From Clostridium puniceum (lineage in GTDB: Bacteria; Bacillota; Clostridia; Clostridiales; Clostridiaceae), in the NCBI RefSeq assembly GCF_002006345.1, contig NZ_LZZM01000163.1, forward strand, positions 1 through 64,000: a stretch of 64,000 nt of DNA, written 5' to 3'. Position numbers and translations under genes: made by a program. Every line of letters starts with the position of its first letter. Position 1 is the first letter of the stretch. The notes below the pieces were generated by a model, which saw only the letters and a list, made by a program, of their open reading frames with translations, had not been told where the DNA came from and made no database searches. Shown here one piece after another: positions 8,777 to 18,367 of this stretch.

Positions 8777-9371
8777 AATTATAAAGCTTATTTATTATCT
8801 CATCCCAATTTTCAAGCATACATTCTGCTATTTTACAATCATACATTATTCCTTGGTTCTTTCTTATTTCATTTTTACAAATCTCGTCACTTATTGATTT
8901 TCTATACGGTCTGTCACTTTTCATTGCATCTATAGAATCACAAACAGCTAATATTCTTGATGCAAATGGTATTTCTTCTGCCTTTAATCCTTCGGGATAC
9001 CCATTTCCATCCCATCTTTCATGATGATATAAAACTATTTCTGAAATATCTTTAAATCTATTTGCTTTATTCAATATATTATATCCAATATCGCAATGCT
9101 TTTTCATTAACTCCCATTCTTCAGTTTCTAGTGTATCTGGTTTATTTAAAACACTATCAGGAACACCTATTTTTCCTATATCATGTAAGTCTCCTGCAAT
9201 ATGCATTAATTTCAATTCTTTCTTTGTCATCCCTAAAACTTCACCTAAGCTATATGCCATTTCTGCAACTCTAGTTGAATGACCAGAAGTATAAATATCC
9301 TTCGCTTCTAGTGCGGCAACCATACTTTTTATAATATCATGGTAAATATCATCACTATATTCTTCTATCAT
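8775..9371 (-). CDS. HD-GYP domain phosphohydrolase
   Basis: This 198-residue protein is essentially one HD-GYP domain. It has GHSTRVAEMA, the HD pair in GDLHDIGKIGVPD, MKKHCDIG, HHERWDGNGYPEGL (the GYP motif) and ILAVCDSIDAM. Such proteins usually hydrolyse cyclic di-GMP or related dinucleotides. No sensor or receiver domain is attached, so it may be constitutive or act with a partner. The start follows AAGGAGATGG. Confidence 0.9.
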   Translation of the reverse strand: MIEEYSDDIYHDIIKSMVAALEAKDIYTSGHSTRVAEMAYSLGEVLGMTKKELKLMHIAGDLHDIGKIGVPDSVLNKPDTLETEEWELMKKHCDIGYNILNKANRFKDISEIVLYHHERWDGNGYPEGLKAEEIPFASRILAVCDSIDAMKSDRPYRKSISDEICKNEIRKNQGIMYDCKIAECMLENWDEIINKLYN

Positions 9372-9489
9372 CTTTCCATCTCCTTAAAACTTTAATTATT
9401 CATTCATATACTATCATATTTCTTAACTTGTTTAAATAACAATATAAAATTTAAAATTTATTTAAAGATTTAGCTTTATCTTATAAATA

Positions 9490-9537
9490 AAATTCTACAT
9501 AAAACCTAAAAATTCTTTAATAGTTCCATGTAGATTT
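9490..9537 (-). terminator. Hairpin after the Ca2+ ATPase gene
   Basis: CTACAT (9495-9500) pairs with ATGTAG (9528-9533), extended by A/T pairs, with a T-rich run following on the minus strand. It lies just past the ATPase stop at 9547. Confidence 0.5.
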
Positions 9538-9546
9538 CTAATTACA

Positions 9547-12321
9547 TTATAGTTTTTTGTTTTTCATTTTTTTGTTTTTTATAGTTCTTAAAATAAATTT
9601 TACCACTTCATTTACTATTACTATAATAAATGCTAATCCTAAAACTTTAATCCACATTAATGCTGATAATGCTACTGAGCTAAAAAAGCTGGTAAATACT
9701 TGTGTAAATATAATTTGTACTATTCCTGTAATAAATATTACTTTAATTGCTACAGTATTTTTAAAGAAATTTGGTACTATACTATCTTTTCCAAATTCTC
9801 TACAGTTAAATGCATTAAATAAAGCACTAAATGCAAATAATCCAAATAAAACAGTTTCCATCTCACTAGCAAATCCAACTTTTTCCACTGATGCACCTAA
9901 GATATTATATTTCATTTGTATAAGTAAAATTGTTGTTACATATATAGCATTTAAAACTATTGAAGTAATCATGGTTTTCGTAATTATACTTGAATTTCTA
10001 TCTACAGGCTTTTTATTAAACACATTATTTCTAATAGGCTCCAAGCCTAAAACTAATGCTGGTGGTCCATCCATTATTATGTTAATCCACAACAATTGAA
10101 TTGTAGTAAATGGCATTTCAAAATTTAAGATTTGTGATATTATTGCAATCAAAAATGCGATTATATTTACCGTAAGCTGAAATTGTATAAATCTTTGGAA
10201 ATTTTGGTATACTCCTCTTCCCCACTTAATTCCATGAATAATTGTAGTAAAATTATCATCTGTTAAAATAATATCTGCAGCATTTTTTGAAACTTCTGAG
10301 CCTGAAATTCCCATAGCTATACCAACATCAGCTTTTGTTAAAGCCGGTGCATCATTTATTCCATCACCAGTTACTCCAACCACTTCTCCGTTTTCTTGAA
10401 GGGCTGCTACAATTCTCATCTTTGTTTCCGGTTTACTTCTCGCTACAATAGATATATTTTTAATTTCATGTTTCAATTCTTCATCAGTTAATGTGTCAAT
10501 ATAAGTTGCTTCTACAGCTTTTTTATTTCCTTTAAGCATTCCAAGCTCATCACCTATTGCAATTGCTGTATTTATATTATCCCCAGTTAACATCTTGGTC
10601 TCAATACCAGCCTTTTTAGCTGTTGCAATTGCATTAGTCACATCAGGTCTTAATGGATCTTTTATAGCCACAAATCCACTAAACACTAATTCATTATTAT
10701 TATCATTGTATTTTGGGCTTAAAATTCTCATTTCACTTGTAACTGCTGCCTCTGCTTCATTTTCTTCTATAATTCTGAAACCAAAACCTAAAATTCTCAT
10801 AGATTTTGCTTGCAATTTGTGTATTTCTTTGATTATTTCGTTTTTTCTTTCTTCAGTTAGTTTAATAAATTTCCCATCTAAAATCTCATGAACTGAATAT
10901 TCTAATAGAATTTCTGGAGCTCCCTTTGTGAGTACTACTGACTTTCCTTTAATCTTCATAATTGTTGCCATAAACTTATTTTTAGAATTAAAAGGAATCT
11001 GATGAATAACGTCACTTTCTTTTCGTTCTTTTTTGTAATCATAATCTTCTAAATATGCCAGTAATGCACATTCTGTTGAATTTCCCAAATAATTTAATTT
11101 ATCATCTTCAAATGTAATATCGGCTGTAGAATTTACAAGACAATTTTTCACAAAATAATCATCTATCTCTTCCTTATCATCAAAAAACTTCCCATTAAGA
11201 TAAAGATTTTCTACAGTCATTCTATTTTGTGTTAAAGTGCCAGTTTTATCTGAACAAATTACACTAACAGATCCTATAGTTTCACAAGCTTCTTTCTTAG
11301 TTACCAATGCATTGATTTTAGCCATTTTCTGCATTGTAATTGCTAGTGTCATATTAATCATAGTTGGCAAACCTTCTGGAACAGCTGCAACTATTAACGC
11401 AATGCATACAACAAAAGCAGTCTTTATAGGATCTATTGAATCTAGAAATTCTATTATTCCTGATGTATTTACATTTAATGAATTAGCTAATACCATCTTA
11501 ACTACCATAAATATAAATAGTAGAGCTGCTATAATGCTTGATATTTTAGTAATTGTTTTTCCTAGATCACCTAATTTTCTTTGAAGTGGAGTTTCTTCTT
11601 CTTCAATTTGAAGTGTTTGAGCTATTCTCCCCATTTCAGTATTATCACCAATACCAGTTACAACCATAATTGCTTTTCCATAAGCAATTAATGTTCCTCC
11701 AAAGCCCATATTAATTTGTTTAGCTGGAATTGGGTCCTGAATCTTTCTCGTTCCATGTCCTTTTATTGTTTCCATACTAATTATAACTTTTGCATCTTTT
11801 TTTACATCATCAGATTCACCTGTCAACATATCTTCTCTAACCTTTAAATCTATTGTTTCAATGAATCTTCCATCTGCTGGTATCATATCACCTGTTTCAA
11901 CATAAACAATGTCTCCTGGTACTAACTCGCTTTTGCTTACTTGTGTTATATGACCATTTCTAAGTACCTTTACAATAATATCTTCTGTCATTTTAGCCAG
12001 AGCTTCCGCTGCTTTCTTAGACTTTCCTTCGGTAATTATACCAATTGTTATTCCTATAGCTACTGCACACACAATACCAATTGAATCATAATATTCTCCA
12101 ATAATTCCACTAACTAAGGCCGCAAATAACAAAATTAACATCATTGGTTCTAATAAAGCATTCTTTATATCCTTAAATATGCTTCCTTCTTCCTTATGAG
12201 TAAATTCATTTTTTCCATGCTTTTCGTTTAATTCTTTTATTTTAGATTCTTTTAATCCCTCTTCTTGATTAACATTTAAATTTTTTAAAACCTGTTCAAT
12301 ACTTTCATTAAAATATTTCAT
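9547..12321 (-). CDS. P-type Ca2+-transporting ATPase (P2A type)
   Basis: This 924-residue cation ATPase of the SERCA/PMCA-like bacterial class (LMCA1/YloB-like) probably exports Ca2+. It has an N-terminal cation-ATPase domain (residues 1-70), LTGES in the actuator domain, PEGLP in membrane segment M4, the phosphorylation site CSDKTGTLT near residue 360, KGAPE in the nucleotide domain, and GDGINDAPALTKADVGIAMG in the hinge. About ten hydrophobic helices are evident, and the tail is basic (KNKKMKNKKL). The start follows GAGGAGC. The gene is monocistronic. A role in Ca2+ or Mn2+ homeostasis is inferred from family. Confidence 0.92.
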   Translation of the reverse strand: MKYFNESIEQVLKNLNVNQEEGLKESKIKELNEKHGKNEFTHKEEGSIFKDIKNALLEPMMLILLFAALVSGIIGEYYDSIGIVCAVAIGITIGIITEGKSKKAAEALAKMTEDIIVKVLRNGHITQVSKSELVPGDIVYVETGDMIPADGRFIETIDLKVREDMLTGESDDVKKDAKVIISMETIKGHGTRKIQDPIPAKQINMGFGGTLIAYGKAIMVVTGIGDNTEMGRIAQTLQIEEEETPLQRKLGDLGKTITKISSIIAALLFIFMVVKMVLANSLNVNTSGIIEFLDSIDPIKTAFVVCIALIVAAVPEGLPTMINMTLAITMQKMAKINALVTKKEACETIGSVSVICSDKTGTLTQNRMTVENLYLNGKFFDDKEEIDDYFVKNCLVNSTADITFEDDKLNYLGNSTECALLAYLEDYDYKKERKESDVIHQIPFNSKNKFMATIMKIKGKSVVLTKGAPEILLEYSVHEILDGKFIKLTEERKNEIIKEIHKLQAKSMRILGFGFRIIEENEAEAAVTSEMRILSPKYNDNNNELVFSGFVAIKDPLRPDVTNAIATAKKAGIETKMLTGDNINTAIAIGDELGMLKGNKKAVEATYIDTLTDEELKHEIKNISIVARSKPETKMRIVAALQENGEVVGVTGDGINDAPALTKADVGIAMGISGSEVSKNAADIILTDDNFTTIIHGIKWGRGVYQNFQRFIQFQLTVNIIAFLIAIISQILNFEMPFTTIQLLWINIIMDGPPALVLGLEPIRNNVFNKKPVDRNSSIITKTMITSIVLNAIYVTTILLIQMKYNILGASVEKVGFASEMETVLFGLFAFSALFNAFNCREFGKDSIVPNFFKNTVAIKVIFITGIVQIIFTQVFTSFFSSVALSALMWIKVLGLAFIIVIVNEVVKFILRTIKNKKMKNKKL

Positions 12322-12695
12322 TTATTAAGCTCCTCATTATAAAAGTTATAAATATACTAATATATTTATAAACATAAAATATATAGCCAACATAACTTAA
12401 TTATTGACTATTACCCCTCATATTATAAACTATTTTTAATATAACAGTATTTATTTTAACACATTTTCCATTTTATTTGTACTTTAAGAATATATATCTA
12501 CTCTGTTATTAATATAATATGTAATAGTTTATCCACTTTGTAATCATACTATTTATAATTAATAATTGAAACGAACTACTTTCATTACATCTTTCAAAAA
12601 TATTTCCAATATTTTTCTTATATCTTTTAAATTTCCATGGTTTATTTCTTCCTTAATAATAGATTTATTGACTTCTAAAAATTTATAAAAAATTA
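12322..12695. other. Intergenic stretch upstream of the ATPase
   Basis: No coding region is visible. A TATAAT hexamer for minus-strand transcription (12427-12422) could serve the ATPase, but no convincing -35 lies at standard spacing. The remainder is featureless AT-rich DNA. Confidence 0.4.
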
Positions 12696-12728
12696 AAGGC
12701 TGGAATTATAACTAAATATTCCAACCTT
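12696..12728 (-). terminator. Terminator after the GH43 gene
   Basis: AAGGCTGGAAT (12696-12706) pairs with ATTCCAACCTT (12718-12728) with one mismatch. The minus strand then continues into AATTTTT. Confidence 0.75.
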
Positions 12729-12740
12729 AATATAGTTTAA

Positions 12741-13730
12741 TTATTTTATTTTTTTTAGTTCTTCAATGTTTTCATCAGGTGATGGTACTCCAAAGTTTGG
12801 GGTTCCATCTTCATTCCACTTGATTACCTCTACTCTTGTATGTCTATTAGGGTCGTATAATGGATCACCAACAATTTCAGTATAATTTCTACCATGATAA
12901 ACTAAAATATCTTCTTCTCCATCTTCTGATATAGTAAAGCTGTTATGTCCTGGCCCATATTGACCATTTTCCCATGATGTTTTAAATACTGGCTCTTGTG
13001 ATTTTACCCATGAAGCTGGATTTAATAAGTCGCTATTTTCATCTGCTGTAAGCATTCCCATACAATAATTTTCATCAGTTGCACTCGCTGAATATGTTAA
13101 GAATATCTTACCATTTTTCTTTAATATTGCTGGACCTTCATTAACCCAAAATCTTACTATTTCCCAGCCTAATTCTGGTTTGGTCAAAAGTACAGGCTTT
13201 GTTTTTAATGTCCATGGATTTTCCATCTCTGCAATATATAAATTAGAATGAGATTCCGGTTCAACTTCTTGTTCTTCTTGTGCCCATACATAATAAAGCT
13301 TATCCTTATGCTCAAATGTTGTCGCATCAAGGGCAAAAGTTTCCCATCCAGTTTTAACTTGTCCTTTTTCTACCCAATTGTTTGTTAATGGATCTTCATT
13401 AACATTTTCAATTACATACATACGATGATTAAATGTAATTCCTGTTACTTCACCATTTGATGCAGCAGCAAAATAAATATACCATTTTCCTTGGATAAAG
13501 TGAATTTCTGGTGCCCATATTAAATTGCTCATTTCACCTTTGTCATGTTTTGTCCAAACTGTAAAAGCTTCTGCATCACCTAACCCTTGTAATGTTTTTG
13601 ACCTTCTAATTTCAATACGGTCATATTCTGGAACTGAAGCTGTAAAATAATAATACCCATCAGTATGTTTATAAATTAATGGATCTGCCCTTTGAATAAC
13701 TATTGGATTCTTATAACCTTTTTCTAACAT
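12741..13730 (-). CDS. Intracellular GH43 alpha-L-arabinofuranosidase
   Basis: This 329-residue GH43 enzyme has no signal peptide, so it probably acts on imported arabino-oligosaccharides. Visible landmarks are the catalytic base Asp in QRADPLIYKH near residue 16, WAPEIHF, the pKa-modulating Asp in LDATTFEH, the general acid Glu in VNEGPAILK, and GPGHNSF. These fit the subgroup of exo-acting arabinofuranosidases. It stands alone between the Ca2+ ATPase and recQ. An AraR-like palindrome and a promoter lie about 190 bases upstream. The exact linkage cleaved cannot be assigned. Confidence 0.9.
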   Translation of the reverse strand: MLEKGYKNPIVIQRADPLIYKHTDGYYYFTASVPEYDRIEIRRSKTLQGLGDAEAFTVWTKHDKGEMSNLIWAPEIHFIQGKWYIYFAAASNGEVTGITFNHRMYVIENVNEDPLTNNWVEKGQVKTGWETFALDATTFEHKDKLYYVWAQEEQEVEPESHSNLYIAEMENPWTLKTKPVLLTKPELGWEIVRFWVNEGPAILKKNGKIFLTYSASATDENYCMGMLTADENSDLLNPASWVKSQEPVFKTSWENGQYGPGHNSFTISEDGEEDILVYHGRNYTEIVGDPLYDPNRHTRVEVIKWNEDGTPNFGVPSPDENIEELKKIK

Positions 13731-13922
13731 ACAACTTACTCCTTAATCATGAATTTATTTAATATATTTCAAATATTTTTCTATATAATTCTCCAAATAT
13801 TTTTTTATAAAATTAAAATCGTTATTATCTTTTAATATTATTTAAATAAAAGTATTCTTCAGTATTTAGATAAACAATTCTAAAAATATATTTTTTAACT
13901 TTCTAATCTTTTCAAATCCTTT

Positions 13923-13974
13923 ATATACGTATATTTTATAATTTAATTATATACTTACTATAGTTTTTTCGCAA
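13923..13974 (-). promoter_or_regulatory. Probable GH43 promoter and AraR-like operator
   Basis: On the minus strand TTGCGA (13974-13969) and TATAAT (13951-13946) are 17 bases apart. The palindrome ATATACGTATAT (13923-13934) follows at about +10 and keeps the TACGTA core of the AraR operators, but its outer positions differ. The placement resembles that at araD. The operator call is tentative. Confidence 0.45.
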
Positions 13975-14078
13975 CAGTTTATTTTAAATTCAAATTAATT
14001 CTTTTATGCTTTTTTAAAATAAAACCCTATATTAATTTATTTATATATAAAACAAACTTCTATTTATCAAAAATACTC

Positions 14079-14123
14079 ATGAAAAAGAAGCCATAATTTG
14101 TTATTTTATGACTTCTTTTTCAT
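14079..14123 (-). terminator. Terminator overlapping the recQ end
   Basis: ATGAAAAAGAAGCCAT (14079-14094) pairs with 14108-14123 with one mismatch. The right arm lies within the last codons of recQ, and the minus strand then runs into TATTTTTG. Confidence 0.65.
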
Positions 14124-15891
14124 CAAAAACTTCTATTATATTTAATAGCTCTTTTCCATAAGCTTCGATTTTCTTAATACCAACACCTCTAATTTCTAAT
14201 AATTCATCTAAATTTTTAGGCTTACTATTTGATATAGCTATTAAACTAGTATCTGAGAATATTATATAAGGTTTTATTCTTTCTTTATAAGCTTTTTCTT
14301 TTCTCCATTTCTTTAACGATTCAAATAACTCATTATTTAAAATTGGTTCTTCTTTATCTAGAATCTTGAATACCACAATTTCTTTACTTTTTAAAATGTT
14401 CATTGACCTGCTATTAAGCTTTAACATTGAATATGTCCCCTCTTTTAAGTCAACATATCCTTCATTTAACAAACTCTTAATCAAATCTTTTATAAATGTG
14501 CTACCATATTCTTTCATTATTCCATATGTAGTTATTTTATCTAAATTATTTTGTATTATTTTAGGTCCCTTAAAGCCCTTTAAAATATCCACAAGAACTG
14601 ATACACCATATTGCTCCTTTGTTCTAAAAACTGTAGATAAAATCATTTGACTCTCTCTCGTAAAATCTTTTAATTCGTCATCATTTAAACAATTACTACA
14701 ATTATTACAATAATTTAATTTACGTTCATTTCCAAAATAATTTAATATATATTTCCTAAAACACTCTTTTAAATTGCAATAATCAATGATTGCTTGAAAT
14801 TTTCTAAGCTGCATTTCTCTTCTATTCATTGAATTACTGTTATTTATTATGTACTCAACTCTTCTTATATCACTTTCTGAGTAAAATAAGTAACAACAAC
14901 ACTTTGCACCATCTCTACCACCTCTGCCTATTTCTTGATAATAAGATTCTATATTTTGTGGCAGTGTGAAGTGAACTACAAACCTTATATTAGATTTATC
15001 TATTCCCATTCCAAATGCACTTGTTGCAACAATTATATCTAAATTTTCATATAAAAAATCTTCTTGAAATTTTTCTTTTTCTTCATCTTTAAGCCCACCA
15101 TGATATTTTCCTACATTATAACCTAAATCATTTAGATAATAATGAAGTTCATCAACTTCTTTTCTTGATGCACAATAAATTATTCCTGCCTGCTCATAAT
15201 TCTCTCTTATTATATCTTTAAGCGTTTCAAGTTTATCTACTTCTTTTAGTATATTAAGATTTAAATTTTCCCTGTTAATATCGCCCTTATATATATATGG
15301 ATTATTTAATCCAAGCAGCTTCACTGAATCTTTCCTAACTTCTTCTGTAGCTGTGGCTGTAAAAGCAGAAATAATAGGTTTATTTTTAAGAACACTATAA
15401 AACTTTGAAATTTCTAAATAACTTTTTCTAAAATCATGGCCCCATTGGGATACACAATGCGCTTCATCTATTGCAATTTGAGATATATGAAAATCTTTGA
15501 TCATATCAATAAACATTTTAGATTCAAGCCTCTCAGGTGAAATATAAATTATCTTATATTCTCCAATAGAAGCTTCAATTAATATATTTTTTATTTCATC
15601 CATGCTTTGAGTACTATTAATGTATGCTGCCTTAATTCCAACCCCTACTAAATTATCTACTTGATCTTTCATAAGCGAAATTAGTGGCGATATTACTATA
15701 GTTATCCCTTGAAATATTATTGCTGGTATCTGATAACAAATAGATTTTCCAGCACCTGTCGGCATGAGACAAAATGTATCTCTGCCATTTAGGACATTAT
15801 TTATTATTTCAAATTGACCTCTTCTTAAAGTATCAAAACCATAATATTTTTTTAGAACATAAAAAATTTTTTCTCTAATATCCAACTTCAA
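14101..15891 (-). CDS. recQ: ATP-dependent DNA helicase RecQ
   Basis: This 596-residue 3'-5' superfamily II helicase shows Walker A TGAGKS (46-51), AIDEAHCVSQWGHDFR (DEAH plus the aromatic loop), SAFTATAT, TSAFGMGIDK and the QEIGRGGRDG arginine-finger motif. The RecQ zinc site is visible as KECFRKYILNYFG followed by YCNNCSNC. An RQC winged helix follows, then an HRDC domain near the C-terminus (ending with LLEIRGVGIKK). The start is TTG at 15891, preceded by GAAGG. It functions in recombination and repair and has no operon partners. Confidence 0.93.
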   Translation of the reverse strand: MKLDIREKIFYVLKKYYGFDTLRRGQFEIINNVLNGRDTFCLMPTGAGKSICYQIPAIIFQGITIVISPLISLMKDQVDNLVGVGIKAAYINSTQSMDEIKNILIEASIGEYKIIYISPERLESKMFIDMIKDFHISQIAIDEAHCVSQWGHDFRKSYLEISKFYSVLKNKPIISAFTATATEEVRKDSVKLLGLNNPYIYKGDINRENLNLNILKEVDKLETLKDIIRENYEQAGIIYCASRKEVDELHYYLNDLGYNVGKYHGGLKDEEKEKFQEDFLYENLDIIVATSAFGMGIDKSNIRFVVHFTLPQNIESYYQEIGRGGRDGAKCCCYLFYSESDIRRVEYIINNSNSMNRREMQLRKFQAIIDYCNLKECFRKYILNYFGNERKLNYCNNCSNCLNDDELKDFTRESQMILSTVFRTKEQYGVSVLVDILKGFKGPKIIQNNLDKITTYGIMKEYGSTFIKDLIKSLLNEGYVDLKEGTYSMLKLNSRSMNILKSKEIVVFKILDKEEPILNNELFESLKKWRKEKAYKERIKPYIIFSDTSLIAISNSKPKNLDELLEIRGVGIKKIEAYGKELLNIIEVFDEKEVIK

Positions 15892-16009
15892 ATTACCTTC
15901 TTTATTTAAATAAAATAATATATCTTATTAATAGTATATACTACACATTTTGATTATAAAACAAAAAATTAATCTTGGAGTTATATTATAATTATCTACC
16001 ATAAACAAA

Positions 16010-16052
16010 TCAGCATTTTTAGTTTTTTTAATTAATCCATTAAAAATGCTGA
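16010..16052 (-). terminator. Terminator after the GltD-like pseudogene
   Basis: TCAGCATTTTTA (16010-16021) pairs perfectly with TAAAAATGCTGA (16041-16052). Confidence 0.7.
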
Positions 16053-16092
16053 CTTTAAATATATTTTTATTAAATATTATTTTGTATATATA

Positions 16093-17331
16093 TTAAGCTT
16101 TCATCGCCCATGCATTGTTTTTGCAATATTCTTCTATAGCTTCTGCCACAATCTTTGCATGTGCTACTGCTTCAACAACCGTTTTTGCTCCTGTAACTAC
16201 ATCCCCCGAACCAAACACTCCCGGTCTTGTAGTATTCCCTTTTTCATCTGCAATAATAAGCCCTGATCTATTAGTTTCAAGTTTTGTAGTATTAGAAACT
16301 ATATTATTCTTAGGTTTTTGACTTATTGTGATAATAGTAGTATCACACTTAAATAATTCTTCCTTTTCATTGTTATGATCCTCTTTATTAATTAACTTTA
16401 CTCCATCATCTAATATTTCAACTGGAGTTCTATATAACTTAAAGAGGATTCCATCTTCTTTGGCCTCTTCTATTTCTTTTTTGGTAGCACTCATGTCATC
16501 AAAATTACCTCTATAAAGAACTGTGACTTCACTACAACCACTTCTTTTTGCTGTTCGTGCTGCATCCATAGCAACATTTCTAGCACCTATTATTGCAACT
16601 TTATCACCTAATCTATATGTTTCTGGTGATCTAAGATAATCTATAGAAAAATGTGCATTTCCCAGTGTTTCTCCCTTAATATTTAAAGTCACGGGATTCC
16701 ATACACCTGTTCCAATAAATATAGCTTTATAACCTTCTTCAAATAATCTATCAATGCTTATGACTGGACCTAGAAGAGCATTAGGCCTAATCTTAACCCC
16801 AAGTTAAATAAGTTTATCTTCTAATTTATCTATCAGATAATTGGATAATCTATATTCAGGTATTCCATATCGTAACACTCCTCCAATCTTATTTTTCGAA
16901 TCAAAGATTGTTATTTTATACCCTTTTTTCGCCAATATAAATGCAATTGTTACTCCAGCTGGACCTCCTCCTATAATAGCGATTCTATCTTTATTTTTAG
17001 GAAGATTTTCAAATTTTATTTCACCTAAATATCTTTCTGATATTTCCTTCTCAATATCATAAAATTTAACAGGTTCTTGTTTTATTCCTCTTATACAATT
17101 TCCTGCACATTGATTCTCATGAGGGCAAACAATTGAACATATTACTGAAAGTGGATTATTATTAAATAGAATTTCACCTGCTTCTTTTACTTTTCCTTCT
17201 TTATAAAGAGTAATTATTTCAGGAATTGGAGTATCTATAGGACAATTGGCTTTACACCTTGGATTTTTGCATAATAAACATCCCTTTGCTTCGTCTAAGA
17301 AAAACATATTATCTAACCTCTCTATAAACAT
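16093..17331 (-). pseudogene. GltD-like NAD(P)H oxidoreductase interrupted by one stop codon
   Basis: A single frame of 412 codons is broken only by TAA at 16806-16804. Upstream lie the Fe-S cluster domain of the glutamate-synthase small-subunit family (CLLCKNPRCKANCP, then CSIVCPHENQCAGNC) and an FAD-binding IIGGGPAGVT motif. Downstream lie the NAD(P)-binding IIGARNVAMDAARTAKRSG and the C-terminal FGSGDVVTGAKTVVEA flavin segment. Reading through the stop restores an unbroken domain (DKLI, stop, LGVKIRPNALLGP). Unless the stop is suppressed, neither half would be functional. It lies downstream of the aldo/keto reductase in the same direction. Confidence 0.85.
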
Positions 17332-17355
17332 AATTTTTTCATAAGTAGTTTTCTC

Positions 17356-18246
17356 TTATACTATATCTAATGGCATCTTTTTATGTGGTTTTCCTAATGC
17401 TTTATCTAGTCTTTCAATATCTTCTGAAGATAATATAATTGACGCTGCCTTAGCATTTTCTATAACATGATCAACACTCGATGCTTTTGGAATTGATATA
17501 ACATCATTTTCACGAATTGTCCATGAAAGTGCTATTTGTAATGGCTTTACATTATGTTCTTTTGCAATTTCATTCAATTCTTCATTTTTTAGCAAATCTC
17601 TTTTTAAGCGTCCACCTTGCGCTAAAGGACAATATGCTATAGTTGGTATATTCCTTTTTCTTTGCCAAGGTAATAAATCAAATTCTATTCCTCTTGAACC
17701 TAAATGATATAATACTTCATTTATTGTGCAATTTTCCCCCTTTGATTTATCAAGTAAAGCTTCCATATCATCTGTATCAAAATTAGATACTCCCCATCTC
17801 AAAATTTTTCCTTCTTTTTTTAATCTCTCCATTCCTTCTATGGTTTCTTCTAAAGGTACTCCACCTCTCCAATGCAATAAATATAAATCTAAATGATCTG
17901 TTTTTAATCTTTTTAAACTATTTTCACAAGCTCTTGATATTGACTTCATTCCTGAATTATGAGGATAAACTTTTGAAACTAAAAATACATCCTTTCTACA
18001 ATCCTCAATAACTTTGCTTACTAGTTCTTCTGATAAACCATCTCCATACATTTCAGCTGTATCAATTAAATTCATTCCAAGTTTTAAACCAAGCTTTAGC
18101 GATTCTATTTCTTGATTTCTTTTTCCAAAGCTTTCTCCCATATACCAAGTTCCTTGTCCTAAAGCTGATACTTTAGTTCCATCTGATAAAGTCACTTTTC
18201 TTTTCTCTACAAATTCTCTAATTTTTATTAATTCATTATGTATCAT
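17356..18246 (-). CDS. Aldo/keto reductase
   Basis: This protein of about 296 residues belongs to the aldo/keto reductase (AKR) superfamily of NADPH-dependent carbonyl reductases. The catalytic tetrad is recognisable: Asp in LIDTAEMYGDG, the Tyr of that segment, Lys in VSKVYPHN, and His in YLLHWRG. Late segments ALSWTIREN and IPKASSVDHVIENA bind the nicotinamide cofactor. I prefer the ATG at 18246, 8 bases after AAAGGA, over the in-frame ATG at 18267. It belongs to a run of minus-strand redox genes leading into the GltD-like pseudogene. Substrate unknown. Confidence 0.88.
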   Translation of the reverse strand: MIHNELIKIREFVEKRKVTLSDGTKVSALGQGTWYMGESFGKRNQEIESLKLGLKLGMNLIDTAEMYGDGLSEELVSKVIEDCRKDVFLVSKVYPHNSGMKSISRACENSLKRLKTDHLDLYLLHWRGGVPLEETIEGMERLKKEGKILRWGVSNFDTDDMEALLDKSKGENCTINEVLYHLGSRGIEFDLLPWQRKRNIPTIAYCPLAQGGRLKRDLLKNEELNEIAKEHNVKPLQIALSWTIRENDVISIPKASSVDHVIENAKAASIILSSEDIERLDKALGKPHKKMPLDIV

Positions 18247-18367
18247 AAAACTTATCCTTTCATCCAATATAAAATATTCAGCAAATATTTATTAGAACAT
18301 TACTTTCACAATATTTTAGCCAAATATTAAATCGCCCTCATTAATATCTATTTTAATTTTAGGATTT

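Noticed and set aside
16804-16806. The TAA in the GltD-like gene as programmed recoding
   Set aside because: TAA is not a selenocysteine or pyrrolysine codon and no recoding structure is evident; decay or error is simpler.
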